Source: an uncultured Blautia sp. (GTDB lineage Bacteria > Bacillota > Clostridia > Lachnospirales > Lachnospiraceae). Taken from it: a stretch of DNA of 20,093 bases. Location of the stretch: contig NZ_CAKRNY010000059.1 of NCBI RefSeq assembly GCF_934371575.1, positions 1 through 20,093 on the forward strand, in the 5' to 3' direction. This document shows positions 7,167 through 13,895 of the stretch, piece after piece; position 1 is the first letter of the stretch, and every line of letters begins with the position of its first letter. A program made the translations under genes and the position numbers. The notes beneath the pieces are model-generated. The model saw only the letters and a list, made by a program, of their open reading frames with translations, did not search any database and was not told the DNA's origin.

Positions 7167-8061
7167 CTTTCAACACCATCCTATAGAGCTTACTGATCAG
7201 GTAACAAATTACAAATACAATGATTCCCCAGGCTGCAGCTTTTCCAAATCGAAGATCGTTGAACGCTGTACCATAAATGTTCAAACTGATCAGGTTGGTT
7301 GCTGTACCAGGTCCGCCACCGGTCATTGTGTAGACCAGTGTATACTGTTTGAACCACCATACACTATCCAGAATCAAGGTTGTTGTCATAACCGGTTTCA
7401 ATCCTGGAACAGTTACATGCAGGAACTGCTGCCATTTGTTTGCACCATCAATTTCAGCAGCCTCATATAAATCATGTGAAATACTCTGAAGTCCGGAAAG
7501 GATCATGGTCATTACAAGTGGATAACCTTTCCAGATGCAAACTGCTACTACAGCCGGGAATGCGAATTTCGCAGATCCAAGCCAGGATACGTTAGAAGAA
7601 ATGATTCCCAAACTTTTCAGGATACTGTTCAGTACACCATACATTGGGTTCATTATCCAGGTAAACAGCAGAGCAATTACGGTTTCCGGGAAAAGCCATG
7701 GAAGCATGAAAATTACTCGGAAAATTGTTCTGCCATGAAATTTCTTATTTAATGTAGATGCCAGTAAAAATCCAATGATAAAGTGTCCGGCAACTACAAG
7801 GATCATAAACCAGAAGGTTAAAAGTACGGAAGTATAGAATTCAGGTTTTGTAAAAGCTTCCAGATAATATTTAAATCCTACAAACTTCCATTTATTTACA
7901 AGGTTCGTATTATAAAAACTTAAGTATGCCCCGTATAACATCGGATAAATAATCAGCAGCACCATCATGAGAAGGCCCGGTGCTATAAACTTGTAGCCTG
8001 TGCGCTGATATTTTTCGGTTCTTTTAAACGAGGTCTTCTTTTTGTTTGTCATCGACGCCAT
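7159..8061 (-). CDS. CUT1-family sugar ABC transporter permease (MalF/UgpA-like)
   Basis: 300 residues from ATG 8061, which has AAGGAG about 11 bases upstream. An in-frame GTG at 8070 sits too close to the ribosome binding site and an ATG at 8052 is too far. A basic cytoplasmic N-terminus (residues 7-20) precedes the first membrane helix (24-45), and about six helices are seen in total. The EAA loop reads YEAAEIDGANKWQQFLHVTVP at about 199-219. It is the MalF-type half of the heterodimeric channel. It follows the binding-protein gene across a 126-base gap with a strong hairpin, so it is probably made in smaller amounts than the binding protein. Confidence 0.92.
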   Translation of the reverse strand: MASMTNKKKTSFKRTEKYQRTGYKFIAPGLLMMVLLIIYPMLYGAYLSFYNTNLVNKWKFVGFKYYLEAFTKPEFYTSVLLTFWFMILVVAGHFIIGFLLASTLNKKFHGRTIFRVIFMLPWLFPETVIALLFTWIMNPMYGVLNSILKSLGIISSNVSWLGSAKFAFPAVVAVCIWKGYPLVMTMILSGLQSISHDLYEAAEIDGANKWQQFLHVTVPGLKPVMTTTLILDSVWWFKQYTLVYTMTGGGPGTATNLISLNIYGTAFNDLRFGKAAAWGIIVFVICYLISKLYRMVLKDD

Positions 8062-8113
8062 TTTATGCACCTCTCCTTAAAAAAGTATTGAAAATCCAGT
8101 AAAATTGAGTATA

Positions 8114-8147
8114 GAAAAGCTGAGGGGGGATATTTTCTCCCCTCAGC
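8114..8147 (-). terminator. Hairpin (partial terminator) between binding-protein and permease genes
   Basis: On the minus strand GCTGAGGGG (8147-8139) pairs with CCCCTCAGC (8127-8119), followed by TTTTCT. The stem is strong but the T-run is short. It lies 41 bases after the binding-protein stop. Such leaky hairpins behind the first transporter gene are common and allow an excess of binding protein over permease. The downstream permease has its own ribosome binding site, and I see no clear new promoter in the gap. Confidence 0.75.
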
Positions 8148-8187
8148 CCAAATTCAAGGTTCTATCTGACTGATCAGATAAGTCTTT

Positions 8188-9480
8188 TTAGTTGTAGTCC
8201 TCAAGCAGGTTATCAAGCTCGCTTGCAAATGTGTCAGCTGCTTCTTCGTTAGTAGCCTCACCACTGAATACAGATGAGTAAGCGTCACCAAGAAGGCTCT
8301 TCAGACCGCTGATACCAGCAAATGTGGTAGGTGCAATACAACCATTCTCGATTGTCTGAAGGTATCCTTTGTAGTCATCGCCTGTGATGTATTCTGCTTT
8401 CTGAGTCTCTGTTGTAGCCGGGATCTTTCCACTGGACTGCCAGAACATCAGATCAGAGTCATTGTTTGTGAAGAATTTCAGGAAATCAACTGCTGCTGTT
8501 TTCTGCTCGTCAGAAGCGGAGCTGCAAAGTGCATATCCCTCAGCATTTAACATTGTTCCAGCTGCATCACCAGGAATCGGGAAGGAACCGATTTTTCCTT
8601 TCAGATCTTCGTTGTTTGCATAAGCAACACCGATTGCATTACTTCCTGTAAGCATCATGCTTGTATATCCCATTGCGAAATAGTTAGCTGCTGTAGCATA
8701 GTCAACTTCTGTGATACCTGTAGGAACAACACCGTACTCATTGTTCATATCTGTCCAGAATTTCAGCAGATCTGTGAAGTTATCGCCAAGATCAGCAACC
8801 CATTCTCCATCATTGTCTGTCACAAGGTTGCAGCCATTGCTCCACAGATAAGACATGAAACGGCTCTGTCCTGAACTGTTGTTGGAACCAACCATTGAAA
8901 ATCCCCACTGATCGGTTTCGCCATCACCGTCTGTATCTTCTGTAAGCGCTTTTGCACACTCTAAGAATTCATCCCATGTTGTCGGAACTTCAAGTCCTTT
9001 TTCCTCAAATCTGTCTGTACGATAAAGCATTGCCAATGGCTGTACATCGATCGGATAGAATGCCATTGTGTCATCATATGTGCAGGCATCTACAACACCG
9101 TTTGCAAATGCGCCAAGAGTCTCGTCATCAAGATATCCCTTCAGGTCTTCCATAAGTCCCAGGTCATATAATGTAGGAGCCTGGTCAGCACTTGTAAAGA
9201 ACAGTGTTGGAAGGTCATCTGGAGAAGTAGCCATAGCTGCCAGTTTAGTGTAAATATCATTTGAGCTGACTGCCTGGATCTCAATATTTACGTTTGGGTT
9301 CTCTTCCATGAATTTGTCAGCATACTGATATACATACTGTCCGTGTGGGTCCTCACTAGCATATGCACACATAACTGTGAGGTTAACTTTATCACCATTT
9401 TCTTCCGCCATAACGTTCATCGGGAAAGCAGATACTGCCATAAGGCCAGCCATAGCAAGTGCAATTTTTCTCTTTAACAT
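8188..9480 (-). CDS. Extracellular solute-binding protein (family 1) of the sugar ABC transporter, apparently without lipid anchor
   Basis: 430 residues with a strong AAGGAGG site 9 bases before ATG 9480. The N-terminus is a signal peptide: basic start MLKRK, hydrophobic core to about residue 18, and a likely signal-peptidase I site after VMA (about 25). There is no lipobox cysteine; the first cysteine is at 38 in a TVMC context that does not fit. Most Gram-positive binding proteins are lipoproteins, so this one may be released or held in another way. The mature part has the usual family 1 layout, including PIDVQPLAMLYRTDRFEEKG and VPTTWDEFLECAKALT. An acidic, calcium-loop-like DTDGDGETD near 183-191 is followed by QWGF. 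It is the first operon gene and is expected to capture the substrate outside the membrane. Confidence 0.93.
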   Translation of the reverse strand: MLKRKIALAMAGLMAVSAFPMNVMAEENGDKVNLTVMCAYASEDPHGQYVYQYADKFMEENPNVNIEIQAVSSNDIYTKLAAMATSPDDLPTLFFTSADQAPTLYDLGLMEDLKGYLDDETLGAFANGVVDACTYDDTMAFYPIDVQPLAMLYRTDRFEEKGLEVPTTWDEFLECAKALTEDTDGDGETDQWGFSMVGSNNSSGQSRFMSYLWSNGCNLVTDNDGEWVADLGDNFTDLLKFWTDMNNEYGVVPTGITEVDYATAANYFAMGYTSMMLTGSNAIGVAYANNEDLKGKIGSFPIPGDAAGTMLNAEGYALCSSASDEQKTAAVDFLKFFTNNDSDLMFWQSSGKIPATTETQKAEYITGDDYKGYLQTIENGCIAPTTFAGISGLKSLLGDAYSSVFSGEATNEEAADTFASELDNLLEDYN

Positions 9481-9543
9481 GTAAAAATCCTCCTTATTGT
9501 TTTTGCCTTTTGTACAAATTTTCGTGATTTTTTAGTTTTTTTT

Positions 9544-9573
9544 GAAACATTTTGCTGCAGCTAATCATGTTTC
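9544..9573. repeat. Inverted repeat in the 5' leader of the transport operon
   Basis: GAAACAT (9544-9550) is inverted as ATGTTTC (9567-9573). The palindrome GCTGCAGC falls in the 16-base spacer. It lies between the candidate promoter and the binding-protein start, so it may be an operator or a leader hairpin. It does not match the catabolite-responsive (cre) consensus. Confidence 0.35.
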
Positions 9574-9605
9574 CTTGTGTCCGTCTTGTTTATGTTGATG
9601 ATGCT

Positions 9606-9634
9606 ATTATAGCAAGGTTATCACCATTTTTCTC
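9606..9634 (-). promoter_or_regulatory. Candidate promoter of the transport/catabolic operon
   Basis: A perfect TATAAT is read on the minus strand at 9611-9606. The position 17 bases upstream (9634-9629) has no good TTGACA match. A consensus -10 with a poor -35 is typical of an activator-dependent promoter. The predicted transcript has a leader of about 120 bases before the binding-protein ATG at 9480. Confidence 0.6.
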
Positions 9635-9667
9635 ACCATTTTTTGAATGAAAATCATCATTTTTTGG
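9621..9667 (-). promoter_or_regulatory. Three direct repeats over the -35 region, probable AraC-type operator
   Basis: Plus-strand copies TCACCATTTTTC (9621), TCACCATTTTTTG (9633) and TCATCATTTTTTG (9654) are spaced 12 and 21 bases apart. The first two overlap the expected -35 element and the third lies one further double helical turn upstream. Direct repeats two turns apart beside the -35 are what AraC-family activators bind. The two AraC genes lie immediately upstream, ending 10 bases from the third repeat. Confidence 0.6.
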
Positions 9668-9676
9668 ATATCTGTA

Positions 9677-10606
9677 TTAATACTTCTTTTTCTCCTGGAT
9701 ATTCCACATGAGTCGTGTAGTATCCACATCTTCTTTATAGCGTTCAAACTGCTTTTTGTATTGTAGCGGAGATATTCCAAGGCTCTCCCTGAACTGCCGC
9801 AAAAAGGTATTTACGCTGGAATATCCCACCACCTCTGACAGCTCTGTAATACTGATATCCTGGTTTTCCAAAAGCCTTACTGCATTACTTACTCGCACAG
9901 AATGAATATAACTATTAATATTTTTTTCAAAAGCCTTTCGAAAATTCTTACTAATAGTATTTGGCTGCAGATAAAATATACGACTCAATTCTTCAAGGCT
10001 GAGATTTTCCGCATAATGAAAATCAATATAATTCTTAATATCACTCATGGTTTTGTACATACCGCTGATATCCTGTTTTTCTAAATGAAGCAGTCGGTTC
10101 AAGATTATGGTCATCTCCAGAAGAAGAGCGTAGACCATATCTCCTTTTCCCTGTCCATTGTCCTTTGTTTCCTCGCGCAGTTGCCAGATAATAGAAACCA
10201 TACGGTTAAAGGTCACATCATCAATTCCCCGAAGCTTATTTGCTTCCTCTGGGCTGTGGGTCCGGTATACATTCATATAACTGTTTATAACCGGCAGACT
10301 CTGGAGAAATGCAGGAAGAACCGTAAGTCCGTAGCGGATGCACGGCACCTGGGTAAACCTTCTGCTGTGAGGATCAGTTCCACCTATAATCAGAACTCCG
10401 TTTTTCTCAATATGATACTGTTGACCACGGATCTTGTATTCGCCGCCTCCTTGTTCGATAAACAGAAGTTCACAGGAATTATGTACGTGATTAATGGGAT
10501 TTCCCTTATAATCCCCACTATAGCTCACATAAATATTCTGGTTGTTTAATGCTATAAAATGATCTTTTTCATTATAACAATTCAAAAACTCGTTTAAATT
10601 TTCCAA
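9677..10606 (-). CDS. AraC-family transcriptional regulator (second of a tandem pair, TTG start)
   Basis: 309 residues with an N-terminal cupin-like sensing domain (about 20-110; NHVHNSCELLFIEQG supplies the His/Glu pattern) and a C-terminal double helix-turn-helix (LSLEELSRIFYLQPNTISKNF at about 202-222; ISITELSEVVGYSSVNTFLRQF at about 251-272, then SPLQYKK). No ATG fits, because the next in-frame Met is at 111 inside the conserved sensor. The start is TTG at 10606 with GGGGGAGG 4 bases upstream, both inside the end of the preceding gene, implying coupled translation. It is homologous to that gene along its whole length. The likely target is the operon starting at 9480, whose promoter carries direct repeats 10 bases beyond this gene's stop. 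Confidence 0.9.
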   Translation of the reverse strand: MENLNEFLNCYNEKDHFIALNNQNIYVSYSGDYKGNPINHVHNSCELLFIEQGGGEYKIRGQQYHIEKNGVLIIGGTDPHSRRFTQVPCIRYGLTVLPAFLQSLPVINSYMNVYRTHSPEEANKLRGIDDVTFNRMVSIIWQLREETKDNGQGKGDMVYALLLEMTIILNRLLHLEKQDISGMYKTMSDIKNYIDFHYAENLSLEELSRIFYLQPNTISKNFRKAFEKNINSYIHSVRVSNAVRLLENQDISITELSEVVGYSSVNTFLRQFRESLGISPLQYKKQFERYKEDVDTTRLMWNIQEKKKY

Positions 10607-10618
10607 TTTTCCTCCCCC
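10594..10618 (-). promoter_or_regulatory. Ribosome binding site and TTG start in a 13-base gene overlap
   Basis: GGGGGAGG (10618-10611 on the minus strand) lies within the last codons of the first AraC gene, and TTG follows at 10606-10604. The upstream TAA stop is at 10596-10594. This overlap decides the start of the second AraC gene and makes its translation dependent on the first. Confidence 0.75.
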
Positions 10619-11529
10619 ATTTCTTTTTCTGAAAACATTTCTCTGGTATGCAGTCTTTCTATCGTCTGCTGCCTGCGTTTCCTGTATTGCAGCGGCGACA
10701 CGTCCATTTTTTCCTTAAACTGGCGGAGAAATGTATTCACATTCTCATAGCCTACCATTTCCGCCAGTTCTGTAATACTTACATCTGAATTATCCAGAAT
10801 GCGCACCGCATTGGTGATTCTCACAGAATTTATATAGCGATTGATATTTTTCCCCCATATCTGACGAAAATTTTTGCTGATGGTGCCTGGCTGCAGATAA
10901 AAGATTTTACTGAGATTGCTAAGGCTTAAGTCCTCCTGATAATGCGTATCAATGTAATGTTTCAGCTCATTCATGGCCTTATAAGTTCCGCTGCTTTCCT
11001 GGCTTTCCATCTGCAGCTGCCTTTTCAAAAGAATGGTCAGTTCCATCACCAAGGCGCAGACCATATCACTGCCTTCTTCACCAGATTCCCGCTCATCCCG
11101 CAGTTCCCAGAGGATTTTTATCATTCTCTGAAAAACGGAAGATTCTAGATTCACAAGCTTAGCTGCATTTTCCGGAGTCTGGGTTTGATAAACATTCATA
11201 TAGCCACTTACTATGGGAAGACTCTGGAGAAATGATGGCATTAAAGTCAGCCCATAGCGAATATATGGTAGTGTTGTAAACGTAAACTTATGCCGATCAG
11301 TGGCACCTATTATTAAAACTGTATTTTTTTTCACATGATAAACAGTATCGTTAATCTGATACTCTGCTTCCCCCTCTTCTACAAAAAGAATTTCACAGGA
11401 ATTATGAACCTGGTTCAAAGTCTCCGGCTCATAATCTCCACTGTAACTGACACATACATCTTCTTTATCGAAAGCTGCTCTTAATTCATCAGCAATGTAA
11501 TTATTTAAGTAAAAATCAGGAGCTTTCAT
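10594..11529 (-). CDS. AraC-family transcriptional regulator (first of a tandem pair)
   Basis: 311 residues from ATG 11529 with GGGAGG 6 bases upstream. It has the same plan as the following gene: cupin-like sensor containing NQVHNSCEILFVEEG, the shared IRYGLTLMPSFLQSLP segment, and a C-terminal pair of helix-turn-helix motifs (LSLSNLSKIFYLQPGTISKNF and SITELAEMVGYENVNTFLRQF, then SPLQYRK). The two genes are clearly an old tandem duplication that has diverged. They may act as a heterodimer, or sense two related ligands, for the operon at 1739-9480 and possibly for eda-kdgK. Upstream at 11580-11603 is a dyad that could be its operator. Confidence 0.9.
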   Translation of the reverse strand: MKAPDFYLNNYIADELRAAFDKEDVCVSYSGDYEPETLNQVHNSCEILFVEEGEAEYQINDTVYHVKKNTVLIIGATDRHKFTFTTLPYIRYGLTLMPSFLQSLPIVSGYMNVYQTQTPENAAKLVNLESSVFQRMIKILWELRDERESGEEGSDMVCALVMELTILLKRQLQMESQESSGTYKAMNELKHYIDTHYQEDLSLSNLSKIFYLQPGTISKNFRQIWGKNINRYINSVRITNAVRILDNSDVSITELAEMVGYENVNTFLRQFKEKMDVSPLQYRKRRQQTIERLHTREMFSEKEMGEENWKI

Positions 11530-11579
11530 AAATTCCTCCCTTTCTGACTCATATAAAGTTTCTATTCATGAGCTTCACA

Positions 11580-11603
11580 GTAATGTATTCCTCGAATCAT
11601 TAC
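11580..11603. promoter_or_regulatory. Dyad upstream of the AraC pair, candidate operator
   Basis: GTAATG (11580-11585) is inverted as CATTAC (11598-11603). Inside it ATTC and GAAT also pair, with one base out of register. It sits about 50-75 bases before the first AraC start. I could not assign a convincing -10/-35 pair here. Confidence 0.35.
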
Positions 11604-11649
11604 CTGCAGACAACATACATAAAATCGTTTTTTGTAATTTAGACCTACG

Positions 11650-11739
11650 AAAAAAAGAGCCGACAGATACAGCCAGCCCTTTTATCGCAAGCATTAACAG
11701 CCTTTTATTATGTATGTACCGGGGCAAGCTGCTGGCTGT
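11650..11739 (-). terminator. Weak candidate terminator behind kdgK
   Basis: On the minus strand ACAGCCAGC (11739-11731), just after the kdgK stop, can pair with GCTGGCTGT (11677-11669) across 53 bases. A run of seven T lies at 11656-11650, about 12 bases after the right arm. The long loop and the gap to the T-run make this imperfect. It is the only structure in the 210-base interval that could separate kdgK from the AraC genes. Confidence 0.4.
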
Positions 11740-12762
11740 CTAACGCTTCATTTCAAAATTCTTTCCTATGTTGTGATGCATCTCGATTGTCTGTTGGATT
11801 TCCTGAGGGTCTGTCCATAACATATCCCCACTGACGGTATTTTTCATAGCACTGGCTGCATTTCCATACTCCAACGCAGCCTGACAGTTTCCATTTTCTT
11901 TTAATAATCCGTATAAGAAACCGGAAATATACGCATCTCCGCTTCCGATTCTGTCTACAACCTCAATTTTCTCATAAGGTTTTTCTTCGTAATAGCTGTC
12001 TGTTTTTTTCTCATAAATTACGGAACCAAAAGTATGAGACTTGGGACTATGCACGATTCTCTGGGTTGCTGCAACCACAGCGATATCGAATTCATCAGAA
12101 AAACTTTTCAGAATTTCTTTTATGTCCCCTGTTTTTCCAAATGTAAGATTAGCTGTGGATTCTGAACAGAAAAAAATGTCTACGATAGGCAAAATCTTTG
12201 TAATGCAGTCTCTTGCCTCATCTCCGGTCCACAGATTTCCTCTGAAGTTTACATCAAATGAGATCAGTGCACCTTTTTCTTTGAATTTTTTCATCATTTC
12301 AATGGCATTTTCCCTTACCGGACCGCCAAGTCCCAAGGTGATTCCGCTGGTATGGAAGCACCTTGTATTTTCATACATTTCTTCTGGAAAATCTTCTAAA
12401 GATAATTTATTCACAGAAGAATACTTGCGATCGTAAACCACCTGAGGTTTACGGGGATCTGCACCATATTCATAATAATAAATTCCCAGTCTGGAATCTG
12501 CACTGTCATCTCCTGCCAGGTAATCCGTGTCAACACCGTTTCTTCTAATCTCCCTTTTCGCATAATTTCCAATGGCATGAGCTGGAATCTTGGAGATAAC
12601 ACCTGTAGTAAGCCCCAGGTTGGCTGCGCCAACAGCTACATTTAATTCTGCCCCACCCAGCTGTTTCTCAAATCTGGTGCCTTGGGTTAAACGCTCGTTT
12701 CCTTCTGGTGATAAACGAAGAAGCACTTCGCCTAATGCCAGCATATCAAATTTTTTCCCCAT
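11740..12762 (-). CDS. kdgK: 2-keto-3-deoxygluconate kinase (PfkB family)
   Basis: 340 residues of the ribokinase/PfkB family. The opening MLALGEVLLRLSPEGNERL and GGAELNVAVGAANLG (36-50) are typical of KDG kinases. VVDRIGSGDAYISGFLYGL (268-286) is the second family signature with Asp276 as catalytic base and the GSGD anion hole. The enzyme phosphorylates KDG at O6 with ATP to give KDPG. It starts 4 bases after the eda stop, with AGAGG as ribosome binding site in the end of eda, so the two form an operon. Other PfkB substrates are possible, but the partner aldolase and the dehydratase nearby make KDG by far the best call. Confidence 0.92.
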   Translation of the reverse strand: MGKKFDMLALGEVLLRLSPEGNERLTQGTRFEKQLGGAELNVAVGAANLGLTTGVISKIPAHAIGNYAKREIRRNGVDTDYLAGDDSADSRLGIYYYEYGADPRKPQVVYDRKYSSVNKLSLEDFPEEMYENTRCFHTSGITLGLGGPVRENAIEMMKKFKEKGALISFDVNFRGNLWTGDEARDCITKILPIVDIFFCSESTANLTFGKTGDIKEILKSFSDEFDIAVVAATQRIVHSPKSHTFGSVIYEKKTDSYYEEKPYEKIEVVDRIGSGDAYISGFLYGLLKENGNCQAALEYGNAASAMKNTVSGDMLWTDPQEIQQTIEMHHNIGKNFEMKR

Positions 12763-12766
12763 TTTA

Positions 12767-13405
12767 TTATCCTCTTATATTCTTTACGATTTCTGCGGCT
12801 TCTCTGGTCAGCTTCTCAATTTCGTCAAACCTGCCTTCTGCGATCAGTTTGCCTTTTACCATCCAGCTTCCTCCACAGGCAAAAATGCGGTCATATTCCA
12901 GATATTTTTTTACATTCTCCGGATTGATCCCGCCTGTTGGCATAAAGCTTAAGGAAGTATACGGTGCTGCCATTGCCTTAATAAATGCCAGTCCACCAGC
13001 CTGCTCCGCCGGGAAAAATTTGATTACAGACAGCCCTCTGCGTACTGCCTGTGCAGCCTCAGATGGTGTAATGCAGCCTGGAAGTACCGGAATCTTTTTC
13101 TCAATACAGTAATCGACAATTTCCGGGTCAAAACCAGGGCTTACAATAAATTCAGCACCTGCCTGAACAGCACGGTCTACCTGCTCTACAGTGAGTACGG
13201 TTCCTGCTCCAATCAGCATCTCCGGGTGTACTTCTTTCATAAGCCGGATAGCTTCACCTGCTGCTGCAGTTCTGAAAGTTACCTCCGCACAGGCAAGTCC
13301 ACCATTACAAAGTGCATCAGCCAACGGCACTGCATCTTTCTCATTTTCAATTACTACAACCGGTACAATTCCCATTTTTTTAATTTTTTCTAATACTGTG
13401 TTCAT
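12767..13405 (-). CDS. eda: KDPG/KHG aldolase
   Basis: 212 residues from ATG 13405 with AAAGGAG 5 bases upstream; further in-frame codons upstream to 13462 are open but have no such site. It is a class I aldolase TIM barrel: AEVTFRT with Glu41 (proton transfer) and Arg45, VSPGFDP at about 88-94, LPGCITPSE at about 108-116, and VIKFFPAE with the Schiff-base Lys129, all matching E. coli Eda with the usual offset of four. It cleaves 2-keto-3-deoxy-6-phosphogluconate into pyruvate and glyceraldehyde-3-phosphate. It is the first gene of the eda-kdgK operon and the final step for the sugar-acid island to its left. Confidence 0.95.
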   Translation of the reverse strand: MNTVLEKIKKMGIVPVVVIENEKDAVPLADALCNGGLACAEVTFRTAAAGEAIRLMKEVHPEMLIGAGTVLTVEQVDRAVQAGAEFIVSPGFDPEIVDYCIEKKIPVLPGCITPSEAAQAVRRGLSVIKFFPAEQAGGLAFIKAMAAPYTSLSFMPTGGINPENVKKYLEYDRIFACGGSWMVKGKLIAEGRFDEIEKLTREAAEIVKNIRG

Positions 13406-13715
13406 ACTTTCTCCTTTTTCACCACTTAATTTACTACGAAAATCCTGTCTAACAATAGACATGAGCGTTTTTCGAACGCATCAAATTCATCATACCATTT
13501 TTTTTATTTTCAACAGATAACCTCCATTTTTTAGCAGATATTTCTTTTTTATTATAAAATTCATCTGATGTGCTTATAATATATCTCACCATACTCTATT
13601 TGCAATATGTAATTACTACCAATTATTTCCTTTAATTTTAGGTTATTTTTCCATTTTAGCAGTTCTTTTTTGCAAGTTTCCTGCAACTATAACCTTTTGC
13701 TTTGGAGGAAAACGT
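13406..13715. other. Non-coding region upstream of eda
   Basis: This AT-rich interval holds no gene. In the part nearest eda are two short stem-loops: GTCTA/TAGAC (13447-13460, loop ACAA) and GCGTT/AACGC (13465-13479). Two CCATTTTTT tracts lie at 13495 and 13524, and the 8-mer CTCACCAT occurs at 13585-13592. These echo the repeats at the binding-protein promoter (TCACCATTTTTT). Toward the right end is more low-complexity AT sequence before the leader of the plus-strand pseudogene. Confidence 0.5.
13551..13605 (-). promoter_or_regulatory. Candidate promoters for eda-kdgK
   Basis: On the minus strand TTGCAA (13605-13600) is followed by TATATT (16-base spacer) or TATTAT (18-base spacer). Further on, a perfect TATAAT lies at 13556-13551, although its -35 is weak. 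Either would leave a leader of roughly 140-170 bases before eda. The sequence alone does not decide between them. Confidence 0.4.
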
Positions 13716-13895
13716 ATGATGACGGTTGCTGATGAAGAAAAAAGCCTGCCGAAACGGCTGGCTATTTTTCAGCGAAGCGTGAACTTTCTAAAAGAGATTT
13801 TTGCATATATTACCAAAAATCTCTTCTACAAGGAGGTGTCATATGGAAATTCGCAGAGATTTCTACCTGGACAAGTTGATAAAGAGAAAACATAA
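13716..13895 (+). CDS. Possible 59-residue leader ORF ahead of the ATPase pseudogene
   Basis: An ATG at 13716 (or 13719) has TGGAGG about 8 bases upstream and opens a frame of 59 codons that runs past the start of the ATPase pseudogene at 13843 in another frame. The peptide begins MMTVADEEKSLPKRLAIFQR and has no recognisable domain. Its codons cross a terminator-like hairpin (13743-13769) and an 11-bp inverted repeat (13792-13825). It could be a real leader peptide or a chance frame with a good ribosome binding site. Confidence 0.3.
   Translation: MMTVADEEKSLPKRLAIFQRSVNFLKEIFAYITKNLFYKEVSYGNSQRFLPGQVDKEKT
13743..13769 (+). terminator. Terminator-like hairpin in the pseudogene leader
   Basis: AGCCTGCCG pairs with CGGCTGGCT around an AAA loop, with one T-T mismatch, followed by ATTTTTC. 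On the minus strand the same stem is followed by a T-run, so it could work in both directions. It lies about 75 bases before the ATPase start, so it may be an attenuator. Confidence 0.6.
13792..13825. repeat. 11-bp perfect inverted repeat just before the ATPase ribosome binding site
   Basis: AAGAGATTTTT (13792-13802) is exactly inverted as AAAAATCTCTT (13815-13825) with a 12-base loop. AGGAGG begins 5 bases later at 13831. The hairpin could influence translation of the ATPase gene, which is now a pseudogene. Confidence 0.6.

Noticed and set aside
9544..9573. Riboswitch in the leader of the transport operon
   Set aside because: Only one simple inverted repeat is seen, with no known aptamer layout and no terminator or anti-terminator pair.
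13465..13485. Catabolite-responsive (cre) site ahead of eda
   Set aside because: The TG...CG...CA spacing does not fit the cre consensus on either strand; it is better seen as a small stem-loop.
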